A DNA stretch of 64,000 nt from Streptomyces californicus (lineage in GTDB: Bacteria; Actinomycetota; Actinomycetes; Streptomycetales; Streptomycetaceae), in contig NZ_JNZZ01000016.1 in assembly GCF_000717645.1 (NCBI RefSeq), positions 62,001 to 126,000 on the forward strand, read 5' to 3'. The notes below the pieces were generated by a model. The model had not been told where the DNA came from and did not search any database. It saw only the letters and a list, made by a program, of their open reading frames with translations. The translations under genes and the position numbers were made by a program. Shown here in pieces: positions 15,174 to 23,281 of the stretch (its first letter is position 1; the number at the start of each line of letters is the position of its first letter).

Positions 15174-15848
15174 GTGCGAGTGCTGCTGGTGGAGGACGAC
15201 GAGGATCTGCGGGAGATGACCGCGGCCGGGCTGCGGGACGGCGGCTTCGCCGTGGACTGCGCGGCGGACTGGCCGGAGGCGGACGTGCTGCTGCACGTCA
15301 ACGCCTACGACTGCGTGGTGCTGGACCGGATGGTGCCCTCCGGCGACACCCTCGCCCCGTTGGAGGCGGGCCGGCGGGCCGGGTGGTCGGTGCCGGTGCT
15401 CTGCCTCACCGCTCTGGACTCCCTGGACGAGCGGGTGCGGGGGCTGGAGAGCGGGGCGGACGACTACCTGGCCAAGCCGTTCGCGATGCGCGAGCTGGTA
15501 CTGCGCGTACGCGGCCTGAGCCGCCGGGCTCCCGTCCGGCTCCCGTCGTTCCTGCGCTGCGCGGACGTGGTCATGGACGTGGCTCGCCACGAGGTGCGGC
15601 GCGGTGGGGTGCTGCTGTCGCTGAGCCCGAAGGAGTACGCCGTCCTCCAGCAGCTCCTCGTCCACCGGGACGCCGTCGTCACCCGTACCGTCCTGCTGGA
15701 GCACTGCTGGGACGAGATGGCGGACCCGGTCTCCAATGTGGTGGACGCCGTCATCGCGGGCCTGCGGCGCAAACTCGGGTCGCCCGCTCTGGTCCACACG
15801 GTGCGCGGGCAGGGCTTCCTGCTGTCGGCGCGCACGGAACCCTCCTGA
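15174..15848 (+). CDS. OmpR/PhoB-type response regulator
   Basis: A 224-residue regulator. The receiver has the acidic pair in LLVEDDEDL (residues 8-9), phosphoacceptor D51 in VVLDRMVPSGD and K101 in DYLAKPF. The DNA-binding winged helix (about 130-220) contains LSPKEYAVLQQLL, VVTRTVLLEHCW and the HTVRGQGFLL ending. GTG 15174 is preceded by CGGAGG. Its stop TGA overlaps the kinase start as TGATG, giving translational coupling. It shares a 560-bp promoter region with afsA, which is transcribed the other way. The stimulus is unknown. Confidence 0.93.
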   Translation: MRVLLVEDDEDLREMTAAGLRDGGFAVDCAADWPEADVLLHVNAYDCVVLDRMVPSGDTLAPLEAGRRAGWSVPVLCLTALDSLDERVRGLESGADDYLAKPFAMRELVLRVRGLSRRAPVRLPSFLRCADVVMDVARHEVRRGGVLLSLSPKEYAVLQQLLVHRDAVVTRTVLLEHCWDEMADPVSNVVDAVIAGLRRKLGSPALVHTVRGQGFLLSARTEPS

Positions 15849-17185
15849 TGGCAGGGCCCGTCACGCGCCGCTCCCCGGCCAGGCGGCGGCTGCGCCGGCT
15901 CCAGCTGCGGCTGACCGCCGCCTACACCCTGATCACCGTCGTCGGGCTCGCCTGCCTGTCCTGGCTGGTGATCCGTACCGACGACCGCGCGCGCCAGGAC
16001 GCCGAATACGACGAGATGCGCCGCCGGGCCTCCGTCGCCGCCTCGCTCGTCTACTACGAGGACGGCCGGATCCGGCTGGACGGCCTCCACGACGACGAGG
16101 CGACCGCGGGCACTCCGCAGATCCTGGTGCTGGAGGGGCGGCCCGGCGCCGACCCGGTCACCGTCTTCCGGGGGCGGGCCGCCCCGTTCGCCGTACCGGC
16201 CGGGCCGGTGGCGGCGGTCGCCCGCGCGGCGATGGCCGACGAGGGCCCGGCGCGGGCCGATGCGCGCGACCGCTCGGGACGGCCGGTGCGCCTCCTGGGC
16301 GTGCCCTTCCACCACGACGCCACCGACGAGGTGGCGGGCGCGGCCGTCGCCGTCGGCGACCCGGAACGCGGCGCGGACGAGCACCGGAGTCTGGTCCTCT
16401 CCCTGGCCGTCGGGGCCGGTGCGCTGACGGCGCTGGCGGCGCTGACCGGCCACGTCCTGTCGGGACGCAGCATGCGGCCGGCCTGGGAGGCGTTGGAGCA
16501 GCAGGAGAGGCTGCTGGCGGACGCGGCGCACGAGTTGCGGACCCCGGTCGCGGTGATGCGCGGTTCGGTGGAGCTGGCGGCCGGCGCTCCGGGCGGTCCC
16601 GACGCCCATCTGCCACGGATCCGGAGGGCGGCCGAGCGGATGTCCGACGTCGTGGAGAACCTGCTGACCCGGGGGCGGCTGGAGGCAGCGGTGGACGCGG
16701 TGCGGGCTGAGCCGCTGCGGCTGGACCAGCTCGTCGAGGAGGTCTGCGCGGAGCTGCCGGAGAGCGCGCCCCGCCCTCGGCTGCGGCTGGCGGAGTCCGT
16801 GGTGGAGGCCGACGCGGCCCTGGTGCGGGTCGCCGTGCGGAACCTGCTGGACAACGCCGTGCGGCACGGCCGCGCGGCGGAGGCACCGGAGGGGGACGGG
16901 CTGCTGGTGACCGTGCGGGGGCCCGAGGTCGCGGTGGCCGACCGAGGGCCCGGGGTGGATCCGGCCCGGCTGCCGGAACTGACGGAACGGTTCCGTTCGC
17001 CGGGCGGAGGAACGGGGATCGGCCTCTCGCTGGTACGCCGCGTGGCGGAGGCGCACCGGGGGATGCTCGCCGTCCGGCCCCGCCCCGGCGGCGGCGCGGA
17101 GTTCGTGCTGCGCCTCGCGCCCGCCCGCCCGCGGCGCGGAAGCAGGGGCGGCCCTCACGATTCGCTCATGATCGGCCGGTCATGA
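15848..17185 (+). CDS. two-component sensor histidine kinase
   Basis: A 445-residue membrane kinase with TM1 at about 23-42, an extracytoplasmic sensor of roughly 140 residues and TM2 at about 182-205. The DHp box AAHELRTPVAVMRGSVE has phosphoacceptor H228 only about 20 residues after TM2, so the usual HAMP linker is very short or missing. The catalytic domain shows N box VRNLLDNAVRHG, G1 VADRGPGVD and G2 GGTGIGLSLV. It is coupled to the response regulator (overlap of 1 nt) and followed by the secreted GH114 gene, whose possible upstream ATG overlaps the kinase stop. It presumably phosphorylates D51 of the partner regulator. The signal may be extracellular carbohydrate or envelope state, an inference from the downstream gene. 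Confidence 0.92.
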   Translation: MAGPVTRRSPARRRLRRLQLRLTAAYTLITVVGLACLSWLVIRTDDRARQDAEYDEMRRRASVAASLVYYEDGRIRLDGLHDDEATAGTPQILVLEGRPGADPVTVFRGRAAPFAVPAGPVAAVARAAMADEGPARADARDRSGRPVRLLGVPFHHDATDEVAGAAVAVGDPERGADEHRSLVLSLAVGAGALTALAALTGHVLSGRSMRPAWEALEQQERLLADAAHELRTPVAVMRGSVELAAGAPGGPDAHLPRIRRAAERMSDVVENLLTRGRLEAAVDAVRAEPLRLDQLVEEVCAELPESAPRPRLRLAESVVEADAALVRVAVRNLLDNAVRHGRAAEAPEGDGLLVTVRGPEVAVADRGPGVDPARLPELTERFRSPGGGTGIGLSLVRRVAEAHRGMLAVRPRPGGGAEFVLRLAPARPRRGSRGGPHDSLMIGRS

Positions 17186-17223
17186 TGCGGGGGAAGGTCC
17201 GACGTCCACGCCCGGGAGTACGC

Positions 17224-18084
17224 ATGCCCCACCACGCCGCCCGCCCCCTGCTCCGCCGCAGGCGCACCCTCGCCGCCCTCGCCTGCGGAATCGCGGTCGC
17301 GACGGGAGCGGGTGTGCTCCTGTCCCACGCGTCCGCCACGGGGACCACGGCCGGGGCGGTGCCCGAGGTCGTGCCGCCCACGGCGCATGTGCGCTTCGAC
17401 TACCAGCTCGGTGGCGCCTATCCCCCGCCCGCCGGGGTCGGGGCCGTCTCCCGCGACCGCGGCGCCAGGCCGGCCGACGGCCACTACAACGTCTGCTACG
17501 TCAACGCGTTCCAGACCCAGCCCGACGCCCTGGACTGGTGGGAGACGAACGAGCCCGACCTGCTGCTGCGCGACGGCGACGGCGAGCCGGTCGAGGACGA
17601 CGCGTGGGGGGAGGCGCTCCTCGACACCTCCACCGCGACCAAGCGCTCCCGGCTCGCGAAGATCGTCGGCGGCTGGATCGACGGCTGCGCCACGTCCGGC
17701 TTCCAGGCGGTGGAGCCGGACAACCTGGACTCCCACGAGCGGTCCGACGGCCTGCTGACCCCGGAGCACAACGCGGCGTTCGCGAAGCTGCTGGCCGACC
17801 GCGCACACGCGGCCGGGCTGGCGATCGGCCAGAAGAACACCACCGATCTGCTGGAGCGGCGGAAGGAGATCGGGTTCGACTTCGCCGTCGTGGAGGAGTG
17901 CGGCCGGTACGACGAGTGCGGCGACTTCGCCGACGCGTACGACGACCGGGTGTTCGTCGTCGAGTACGCCGACCGCGATTTCGCACGGGCGTGCGCGTCC
18001 GTGGGGACGCAGGCGTCCGTGGTCCGCCGGGACCTCGACGTGGTTCCGGCCGGGCGTCCCGGGTACGTCCACCGCACCTGCTGA
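17224..18084 (+). CDS. secreted endo-alpha-1,4-polygalactosaminidase-like protein (GH114)
   Basis: About 286 residues. A twin-arginine-poor but basic signal peptide (RRRRTLAALACGIAVATGAGVLLSHASA) is followed by the GH114 TIM barrel. Recognisable stretches are VPPTAHVRFDYQLGGAYPPP, YNVCYVNAFQTQPDALDWW, CATSGFQAVEPDNLDSH (the acidic catalytic region) and FDFAVVEECGRYDEC. Several cysteines suggest disulfides outside the cell. The family cleaves alpha-1,4-galactosaminogalactan-type polymers. ATG 17224 has GGGAG 6 nt upstream; ATG 17182/17185 overlap the kinase stop and are alternatives that would couple translation. Being third in the two-component operon suggests co-regulation. Confidence 0.85.
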   Translation: MPHHAARPLLRRRRTLAALACGIAVATGAGVLLSHASATGTTAGAVPEVVPPTAHVRFDYQLGGAYPPPAGVGAVSRDRGARPADGHYNVCYVNAFQTQPDALDWWETNEPDLLLRDGDGEPVEDDAWGEALLDTSTATKRSRLAKIVGGWIDGCATSGFQAVEPDNLDSHERSDGLLTPEHNAAFAKLLADRAHAAGLAIGQKNTTDLLERRKEIGFDFAVVEECGRYDECGDFADAYDDRVFVVEYADRDFARACASVGTQASVVRRDLDVVPAGRPGYVHRTC

Positions 18085-18105
18085 GCCCCGTCGCGGGGCG
18101 TGGCG

Positions 18106-18894
18106 CTATCCCGGATGGGCGCAGACCGTGAAGATGCCGCCTTCGGGGTCCCTGATCACCGCTTCGGTCCCGTCGGCGGGCGAGTCCACCGACGGGCCGG
18201 CGGAGCCGCCGGCCGCTCGGGCCGCCTCGCCGGCCGCTTCCGCGTCCGCGACCCGGAAACGGACGTGCCAGCGCGGCCGCAGCCGGGGGTCGGCGGACGA
18301 GGCGTCACCACCGCCTCGCAGGGTGGCCACCGTGCGGCCGCCCTGGCGGACCACGACCGCGTCCTGGAGGCAGGCATAGCCGACGTCGCACCCACCTGGC
18401 TCCCGGGAGGCCCAGCCGAACACCTCGGCGTAGAAGATCGCGGAGTCGAAGGCGTGGCTCGTCCGCAGTTCGAGGGAGGCCGGGGCGTCGTCGCGGCCGA
18501 GCGACCAGGGTGGCGTGCGTCCCTCCCAGAAGCCGAATCCGGCTCCTTCCCGGTCGGCGGCCACCGCTCCCCGTCCGGGGCCAAGCCGGATCGGGCCGAC
18601 GGCGATCGTGCCGCCCCGTTCGCGGACCCGGGCGGCGGCGGTGTCGACGTCCGCGACCGCGAAGTAGGGGGTCCAGGAGACGGTGGTGGGCAGGCCGGGG
18701 GCGATCTGCCCGAGCCCGGCGACGGGCAGGGCGCCGAGGTGGGCCACGGAGAACCCCTCGCCGAGCGAGCCGGAGCGGAAGGTCCACCCGAGAACGGCCC
18801 CGTAGAAGTCCTGGGCCGCCCGCAGATCCCGGGTCATGAGGCTGACCCAGCACGGAGTGCCGTGCACCGGGGTGGTCCGCTCTGACGCGGTCAT
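18106..18894 (-). CDS. VOC-superfamily protein (two glyoxalase/bleomycin-resistance folds)
   Basis: A 262-residue protein of two fused vicinal-oxygen-chelate domains. The first starts TPCWVSLMTRDLRAAQDFYGAVLGW; the second contains LELRTSHAFDSAIFYAEVFGW and VRFRVADAEAAGEAA. Each has the repeated beta-alpha-beta-beta-beta pattern. Such tandem proteins act as antibiotic-binding proteins or metal-dependent lyases; catalytic metal ligands are not clearly conserved here. ATG 18894 has GAGGAG about 10 nt upstream. It is convergent with GH114 after only 21 bp. Confidence 0.88.
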   Translation of the reverse strand: MTASERTTPVHGTPCWVSLMTRDLRAAQDFYGAVLGWTFRSGSLGEGFSVAHLGALPVAGLGQIAPGLPTTVSWTPYFAVADVDTAAARVRERGGTIAVGPIRLGPGRGAVAADREGAGFGFWEGRTPPWSLGRDDAPASLELRTSHAFDSAIFYAEVFGWASREPGGCDVGYACLQDAVVVRQGGRTVATLRGGGDASSADPRLRPRWHVRFRVADAEAAGEAARAAGGSAGPSVDSPADGTEAVIRDPEGGIFTVCAHPG

Positions 18895-19150
18895 CGGGAA
18901 TCCGTCTCCTCGTTCCCACAGGTCGGCCGCCGGGGGGCCCGGCCACGGCCCGGCGGGTGGGTCTGGTGGTCACCGGCCGTCACCGGATCGGGGCGCTCCA
19001 AGGCGTCGCACGCCGTCGGGAACGGCACGCCTCCATACCTACGCCGCCCGGGTCGCCGCCGCCACCCGGGCGGCGCGCCCGAACGGCCGGGTACGCGGTC
19101 GGCCGTACCCGCGCGGCCCCGGCGGCCACGCTCCGTGACGCCGCGGCCGG

Positions 19151-19168
19151 TGTCAGTGGCCGCTGACA
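19151..19168. promoter_or_regulatory. 18-bp palindromic operator candidate upstream of the DinB gene
   Basis: TGTCAGTGGCCGCTGACA is symmetric at 8 of 9 half positions. It ends 12 bp before the ATG at 19180, where a repressor dimer could block transcription. Confidence 0.5.
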
Positions 19169-19179
19169 GACTTCCCCGT

Positions 19180-19770
19180 ATGAACCCCGCGCAGCCGAAG
19201 GCTGATCTCCAGCGCTATCTGCGGTCCGCCCGCGACACTCTGCTGTGGAAGCTCGAAGGGCTTTCCGAGTACGACGTCCGCCGCCCTCTGACGCCGACCG
19301 GGACCAACCTCCTCGGGCTGGTCAAGCACGCGGCGGGGGTGGAGCTCGGGTATTTCGGCGAGACGTTCGACCGGCCGTTCACCGGGACGCCGCACGCGTT
19401 CTCGGACGACGCCGAGGCCAACGAGGACATGTGGGCGAGGGCCGACGAGTCGCGCGAGGACGTCATCGACCTCTACCGCCGGATCGCGCGGCACGCGGAC
19501 GCCACCATCGCCGACCTGCCCCTCGACGCGGTGGGCCGGGTGCGGTGGTGGCCCGAGGAGCGGGCGCGGGTGACCCTGCACCAGATCCTGGTGCACGTGA
19601 TCACGGACCTCCAGCGCCACGCGGGGCACGCCGATGTCGTACGGGAGCTCATCGACGGGTCGGTCGGGCTGCAGGCGGGCAACGGCAACATGCCGCCGGA
19701 GGACGCCGCCTGGTGGGAGGCGTACCGGCAGCGTCTGGAGCGGGCGGCGCGGGAGGCGGAGACCCGCTGA
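19180..19770 (+). CDS. DinB/DUF664 family protein
   Basis: A 196-residue four-helix-bundle protein. The metal-binding histidines of this fold are recognisable in LLGLVKHAAGVE, in ILVHVITDLQRHAGHADVVREL (HxxxxxxHAGHxD signature) and nearby. Members include mycothiol- or bacillithiol-dependent S-transferases; the actual substrate cannot be read from sequence. ATG 19180 gives MNPAQPKADLQRYL, the usual beginning; an in-frame ATG at 19135 would extend it by 15 residues across the palindrome. This is the first of three DinB-type genes in the window. Confidence 0.88.
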   Translation: MNPAQPKADLQRYLRSARDTLLWKLEGLSEYDVRRPLTPTGTNLLGLVKHAAGVELGYFGETFDRPFTGTPHAFSDDAEANEDMWARADESREDVIDLYRRIARHADATIADLPLDAVGRVRWWPEERARVTLHQILVHVITDLQRHAGHADVVRELIDGSVGLQAGNGNMPPEDAAWWEAYRQRLERAAREAETR

Positions 19771-19785
19771 GCGCTGTCGCCCCGA

Positions 19786-20445
19786 TCAGGCCGATGCCGC
19801 CGGCTCGCCGATCCGGTGCGCGGCCGTGCGCCAGGCGGCGGTGACGGCCGCCCTGGCCGCGGCGGTCGCCTCGCCGATCTCCGGGGGCAGGTGCAGCGGG
19901 GCCCCGATGTGGACGTGGAGCCGGGGGCGGCGGGCCGGAGCGGTGAGGAAGCCGGAGATCTGCTTGACGCACGAGCCCGAGCTGACCCGGCGGGCCCCTG
20001 CCTGGCCGAGTGGGACGACGGGCGCTCCGGAGACGTGCGCGAGCCGGGCGAGCCCGCTGCGGAAGCTCTCCGGCGGCGCCTCCGCCGCGTCGGTGCGGCA
20101 GGGCAGTCGGCCCTCGCCGTAGATCAGCAGGTGGCGGCCGGCGCCGAGCGCGAGCGCCGCCGCGTCGAGCGCGCCCGCCGCCCGGTCGGTGTTGCGGTGC
20201 ACGGGCACATGGCCGCCGCGTTCCAGGAGACGGCCGAGGACCGGGATGCGCCAGAGTCCGGCGGTGGCCATGACGACGGGCTCGACACCGAGGCGTCGCA
20301 GGGCGGCGAGGACGACGCCCGGGTCGACCAGGGAGGTGTGGTTGGCGACGATGATGCTGCCGGCGGCCGGGGCCGTGGCGTGGTCGGTCGTGACCGTGAG
20401 GTGTCCGAGCGAGGGGACGACGGTGGCTGCGATGCGGCTGAGCAC
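19786..20445 (-). CDS. 1-acyl-sn-glycerol-3-phosphate acyltransferase (PlsC-like)
   Basis: A 219-residue lysophospholipid-type acyltransferase. Motif I NHTSLVDPG (the H-x4-D pair) is at about 35-43, motif II is near GGHVPVHRNTDR, motif III IYGEGRLPCRTD contains the EGR triad, and motif IV is GAPVVPLGQAG. It transfers an acyl chain to lysophosphatidic acid or a related acceptor at the membrane. The start is GTG 20445. The C-terminus RLHVHIGAPLHLPPE is typical. It is convergent with the DinB gene after 15 bp and preceded by about 700 bp with no gene. Confidence 0.9.
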   Translation of the reverse strand: MLSRIAATVVPSLGHLTVTTDHATAPAAGSIIVANHTSLVDPGVVLAALRRLGVEPVVMATAGLWRIPVLGRLLERGGHVPVHRNTDRAAGALDAAALALGAGRHLLIYGEGRLPCRTDAAEAPPESFRSGLARLAHVSGAPVVPLGQAGARRVSSGSCVKQISGFLTAPARRPRLHVHIGAPLHLPPEIGEATAAARAAVTAAWRTAAHRIGEPAASA

Positions 20446-21143
20446 GGTTCTCCCGAGGTTTGGCGGGCAGGGCCGCCGGGCGGCGGCGGTGGGGGCGGGC
20501 CCGTCGCCTGTTGCTCGGCGCGCCCTGCCCTCATCGTCGCGGCGGCCCCGCCACGGGGCCTGAGTTCGGCTACTCAGACGCCGTGGGGGCGATCCCCCGG
20601 GCGCTCGCCGGGCGCTCCGGTCATCGCACGGCGGGCCCGGGCAGCCGGTTCGGTCCGGGGCAGCCGCGGGCGCCTCCCCCGGACCACCAGGGGCCCCGGG
20701 CGCTCGGGGCGGGTGAGCAGCCGGGAGGGCGGGCGGTCCGGACCACTCACCCGGGGCCGCGAGGGCTTACCGCCCGGACGGCGGCCGGCTGGGAGCGCTC
20801 TCCACGCAGGTGCGCGGACCGCTCGCCGAGGCACGGCCGCCGGATCGGTCGCGGCGGGCCGGCCGGGCGCGGGGCCGCGGCGGCGGGCGTCGTCGGACGC
20901 CCTGCCTCCCGCGGCCTCACTCGCCACCGCCGGCACCGGTCGCTCAGCAGACCGGTACGCCACGCAAGAATTCGGCAGTGATTGCAGGGTGCTCATCATC
21001 CGGTGACGAGCGGGTTCGCCGTCGGACACGCTGCGAACCGGTGTTCGGGACTTTTCCAGGAGTCGTCCCGTCGGGCCCGGCCGGGGTCGAGCCGGTCGGC
21101 CACGATACGCAGGACGCTCCGGTCCGTGGGGCGCTCAGCGCTC
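20446..21143. other. 700-bp gene-poor region
   Basis: No frame has both a ribosome site and convincing codon bias. Composition is uneven, with a lower-GC patch near 20960-21010. It probably holds the promoter of the acyltransferase. Nothing else recognised. Confidence 0.45.
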
Positions 21144-21305
21144 CTAGCGGGACGCGGCGGTCGTTCTGGCGGTGCCGAAGTCGATGGCGCGGCCTGCTTC
21201 ACGCAGGACCTCCTCGGCCACCCTGCGCACTTCGGCGGGCACGTCGCCCTGTTCCTCCACGAGGCCGGCGTAGATCGGTGCTTCGGTGCTGTCAGCGGAG
21301 CTCAT
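21144..21305 (-). CDS. small conserved-looking protein, 53 residues
   Basis: ATG 21305 to TAG 21144 gives an acidic helix-rich peptide: MSSADSTEAPIYAGLVEEQG, then DVPAEVRRVAEEVLREAGRA and a basic C-terminus. Codon bias is actinobacterial and GGGGAAA lies upstream. There are no membrane segments or cysteines. Function is not recognised. It stands alone between the gene-poor region and the 179-residue gene at 21482. Confidence 0.55.
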   Translation of the reverse strand: MSSADSTEAPIYAGLVEEQGDVPAEVRRVAEEVLREAGRAIDFGTARTTAASR

Positions 21306-21481
21306 GCGGTTCGTTTCCCCGTCAGTCGGGTGCGGAAAGCCTCTGCCGGTCGGCGGAGGCGGGGGCGAGTGTACGTGGTGGGCGGTGGCCGTCGCGATTC
21401 GGTTCCGGTGCTCGGGCCCCCGCCGCACCTGCTGGAACGGCGGCCGGCCCCGCCTCGCCGGGTCGGTGCGACGGAGGCGCG

Positions 21482-22021
21482 TCATGTTCCGGGATCGGCG
21501 GCTCCCAGGTGCTCCACGGGGAAGCCGGCACGGTCGGCGAGCAGGGTCAGCTCGTCGGCGCGTGCGGCCGGCAGGCCCACCACGGGGTAGCAGTCGGAGT
21601 CGATGTCGAGTACGGCCAGGGCCTCGCCGACCTCGCGGTAGCGGCGGCCGCAGGCATGCAGGAAATCGTGGGTCGGCAGGGCCGTCTCCGCTGCCGCGAG
21701 GAGCGCCCACGGGTCGGCGGAGGGCCGCGATTCGAGCGCCTCCAGCCGGGCCCGGATCTGCGCCGCGTCCTCCTTCCAGTCGAACTCCGCGAGCAGCCCG
21801 CGGTCGCTGAGCGCGTCGATCAGGGCGATCCAGGGGAGGTCGTCCACGGGCTCGTCGACGCCCCGGTCGTCCAGCCGGTCCGCGAAGGCGCTCACATAGC
21901 CCTCCGGATCGTCGTGGGCGCGGAGCACCTCCTCGGCGACCTCGGGGTGCGCCGGCGCGAGCAGGGCGGCGATCTCGGCCAGCGACGCGCGGGCGGTCCC
22001 GGCGTCGTGCGGGTCGGACAT
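21482..22021 (-). CDS. conserved hypothetical protein (DUF6630-like), 179 residues
   Basis: An acidic cytoplasmic protein starting MSDPHDAGTARASLAEIAALL, ATG 22021, with GGAGAAGAG upstream. Features are DRLDDRGVDEPVDDLPWIALIDALSDRGLLAEFDWKED, THDFLHACGRRY and VLDIDSDCYPVVGLPAARADEL. The mix of WIALIDAL..RGL and a C-terminal DSDCYP is typical of the DUF6630 group seen widely in bacteria. Function is unknown. It reads in the same direction as the zinc-ribbon and hydrolase genes upstream, with a gap of about 150 bp. Confidence 0.78.
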   Translation of the reverse strand: MSDPHDAGTARASLAEIAALLAPAHPEVAEEVLRAHDDPEGYVSAFADRLDDRGVDEPVDDLPWIALIDALSDRGLLAEFDWKEDAAQIRARLEALESRPSADPWALLAAAETALPTHDFLHACGRRYREVGEALAVLDIDSDCYPVVGLPAARADELTLLADRAGFPVEHLGAADPGT

Positions 22022-22174
22022 GGTGTGCTCTTCTCCGCGGCCGGGCGGCCGCCGGGTGGTCGGACGTGGTTCGGTGCCGTTCACCGCGCCCCGGGGCGCG
22101 GTCGAGCGGTGAGGGGCGGAGCGCACACCGGTCTCGGAAGCCGACGAGCCGGGCGTGCGGAAGAGATGCCGGGA

Positions 22175-22378
22175 TCAGGCGCCGCGTCCGCGGTCCCCGG
22201 GCAGCGGCCGGTAGCCCTCGGTCCATTCGTTGACCCAGCCGCAGCCCGAACAGGCGTAGCGCCCGTCGAGGCCGGCGATGAGGGTCCCGCACCGTGCGCA
22301 TCCGATGTAGGTGATCTCCGGGTGCTCCGTCGCCGCTTCGTCCGCGGCGCACCGCTCCCGACCGGGTGAGGTCGACAT
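22175..22378 (-). CDS. small zinc-ribbon protein, 67 residues
   Basis: ATG 22378 lies 4 nt beyond the stop of the hydrolase at 22383, so it is translated from the same message. Two CxxC knuckles, CARC and CSGC, spaced 14 residues apart, form a rubredoxin/zinc-ribbon knot in ITYIGCARCGTLIAGLDGRY and onward. The tail WVNEWTEGYRPLP is aromatic. Function is not known; such peptides often bind zinc or nucleic acid. Confidence 0.7.
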   Translation of the reverse strand: MSTSPGRERCAADEAATEHPEITYIGCARCGTLIAGLDGRYACSGCGWVNEWTEGYRPLPGDRGRGA

Positions 22379-22382
22379 GCCG

Positions 22383-23087
22383 TCACACGTCCTTTTCCGC
22401 GACGTCCAGCAGGATCCGGGCCAGCTCACGCGGACGCGAGAACATCGGCCAGTGACCGGTGTCGAGGGTGACCAGCTCCCACCGGTCGCTCGTCAGCAGT
22501 CCGGCCACGGCGGGGCTCGGCTCCGGCCAGTCGAGCAGGCACTTGACGTACGTCGCCGGCAGCAGGTTCAACGGGCGCTTCAGCGCGGCCGGTTCGGTGA
22601 GTGTGGCGCCGGGGTGCGGTGTCGCGCCGGCGAGCATCCGCGCGATCTGTTCGTCGTCGAGGCCCTGGTCCGCGCAGTCGGCGGCGGCAGGCGGCGGCCA
22701 GAACCCGCCGTGGTCGGCGACGGCCGCCTCCACGGCCGCCCTGCCGTCCGGCCACCCGGAGACGAAGGATTCGCCGTCGGCCGGGACATTGGAGTCGACG
22801 AACACCACGCGGGCCAGCCGGTCGCCGATGCGCTCGGCCGCCTGCCCGACCGGGATGCCGGCGTAGCTGTGTCCGACCAGGACCACGTCGCGCAGATCCA
22901 GGCGTTCGACCACGTCGACGACGTCCTGGACGTGCGTACGCTGTCCCGCCGCCACGCCCTGCTTCTCCGCGAGGCCGGACAGCGTCAGCGGGTGGACCCC
23001 GTGCCCGGCCGCGCGCAGCCCGGGCTCCACGTCGCGCCAGGCCCACGCGCCGAGCCAGGCCCCCGCCACGAGTACGTATTGCGTCAT
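22383..23087 (-). CDS. alpha/beta hydrolase (esterase family)
   Basis: A 234-residue enzyme. MTQYVLVAGAWLGAWAWRD is a classical first strand and oxyanion turn. The nucleophile elbow is VLVGHSYAG, and the late histidine is in DTGHWPMFSRP. The lid region has DHGGFWPPP. The type resembles plant-like methyl esterase/hydroxynitrile lyase-fold hydrolases. ATG 23087 has no clear SD. It forms a two-gene unit with the zinc-ribbon gene and is divergent from the LLM oxidoreductase across about 195 bp. Confidence 0.88.
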   Translation of the reverse strand: MTQYVLVAGAWLGAWAWRDVEPGLRAAGHGVHPLTLSGLAEKQGVAAGQRTHVQDVVDVVERLDLRDVVLVGHSYAGIPVGQAAERIGDRLARVVFVDSNVPADGESFVSGWPDGRAAVEAAVADHGGFWPPPAAADCADQGLDDEQIARMLAGATPHPGATLTEPAALKRPLNLLPATYVKCLLDWPEPSPAVAGLLTSDRWELVTLDTGHWPMFSRPRELARILLDVAEKDV

Positions 23088-23281
23088 GCCAGCAACGTAG
23101 CGCAGGGGTACGACAACGCCCGCCCGAACGCCGCACACCCGATCCCGGGACGGGGGCCGGATGTCCGGCGGTGTCCGGCGTCCGGCCTACCCCCGCGGCC
23201 TCGGCTCCTTCGCCGCACAGGCGCCGAGCGGCGGGTGCCATCATGTCCGTCACCCGCCCCGCCCGCCGAAGGAGAGCACCT

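Noticed and set aside
20810..22369. Long plus-strand frame across the gene-poor region and minus-strand genes
   Set aside because: Crosses several real minus-strand genes (21144-22021) with shadow composition and no valid start context.
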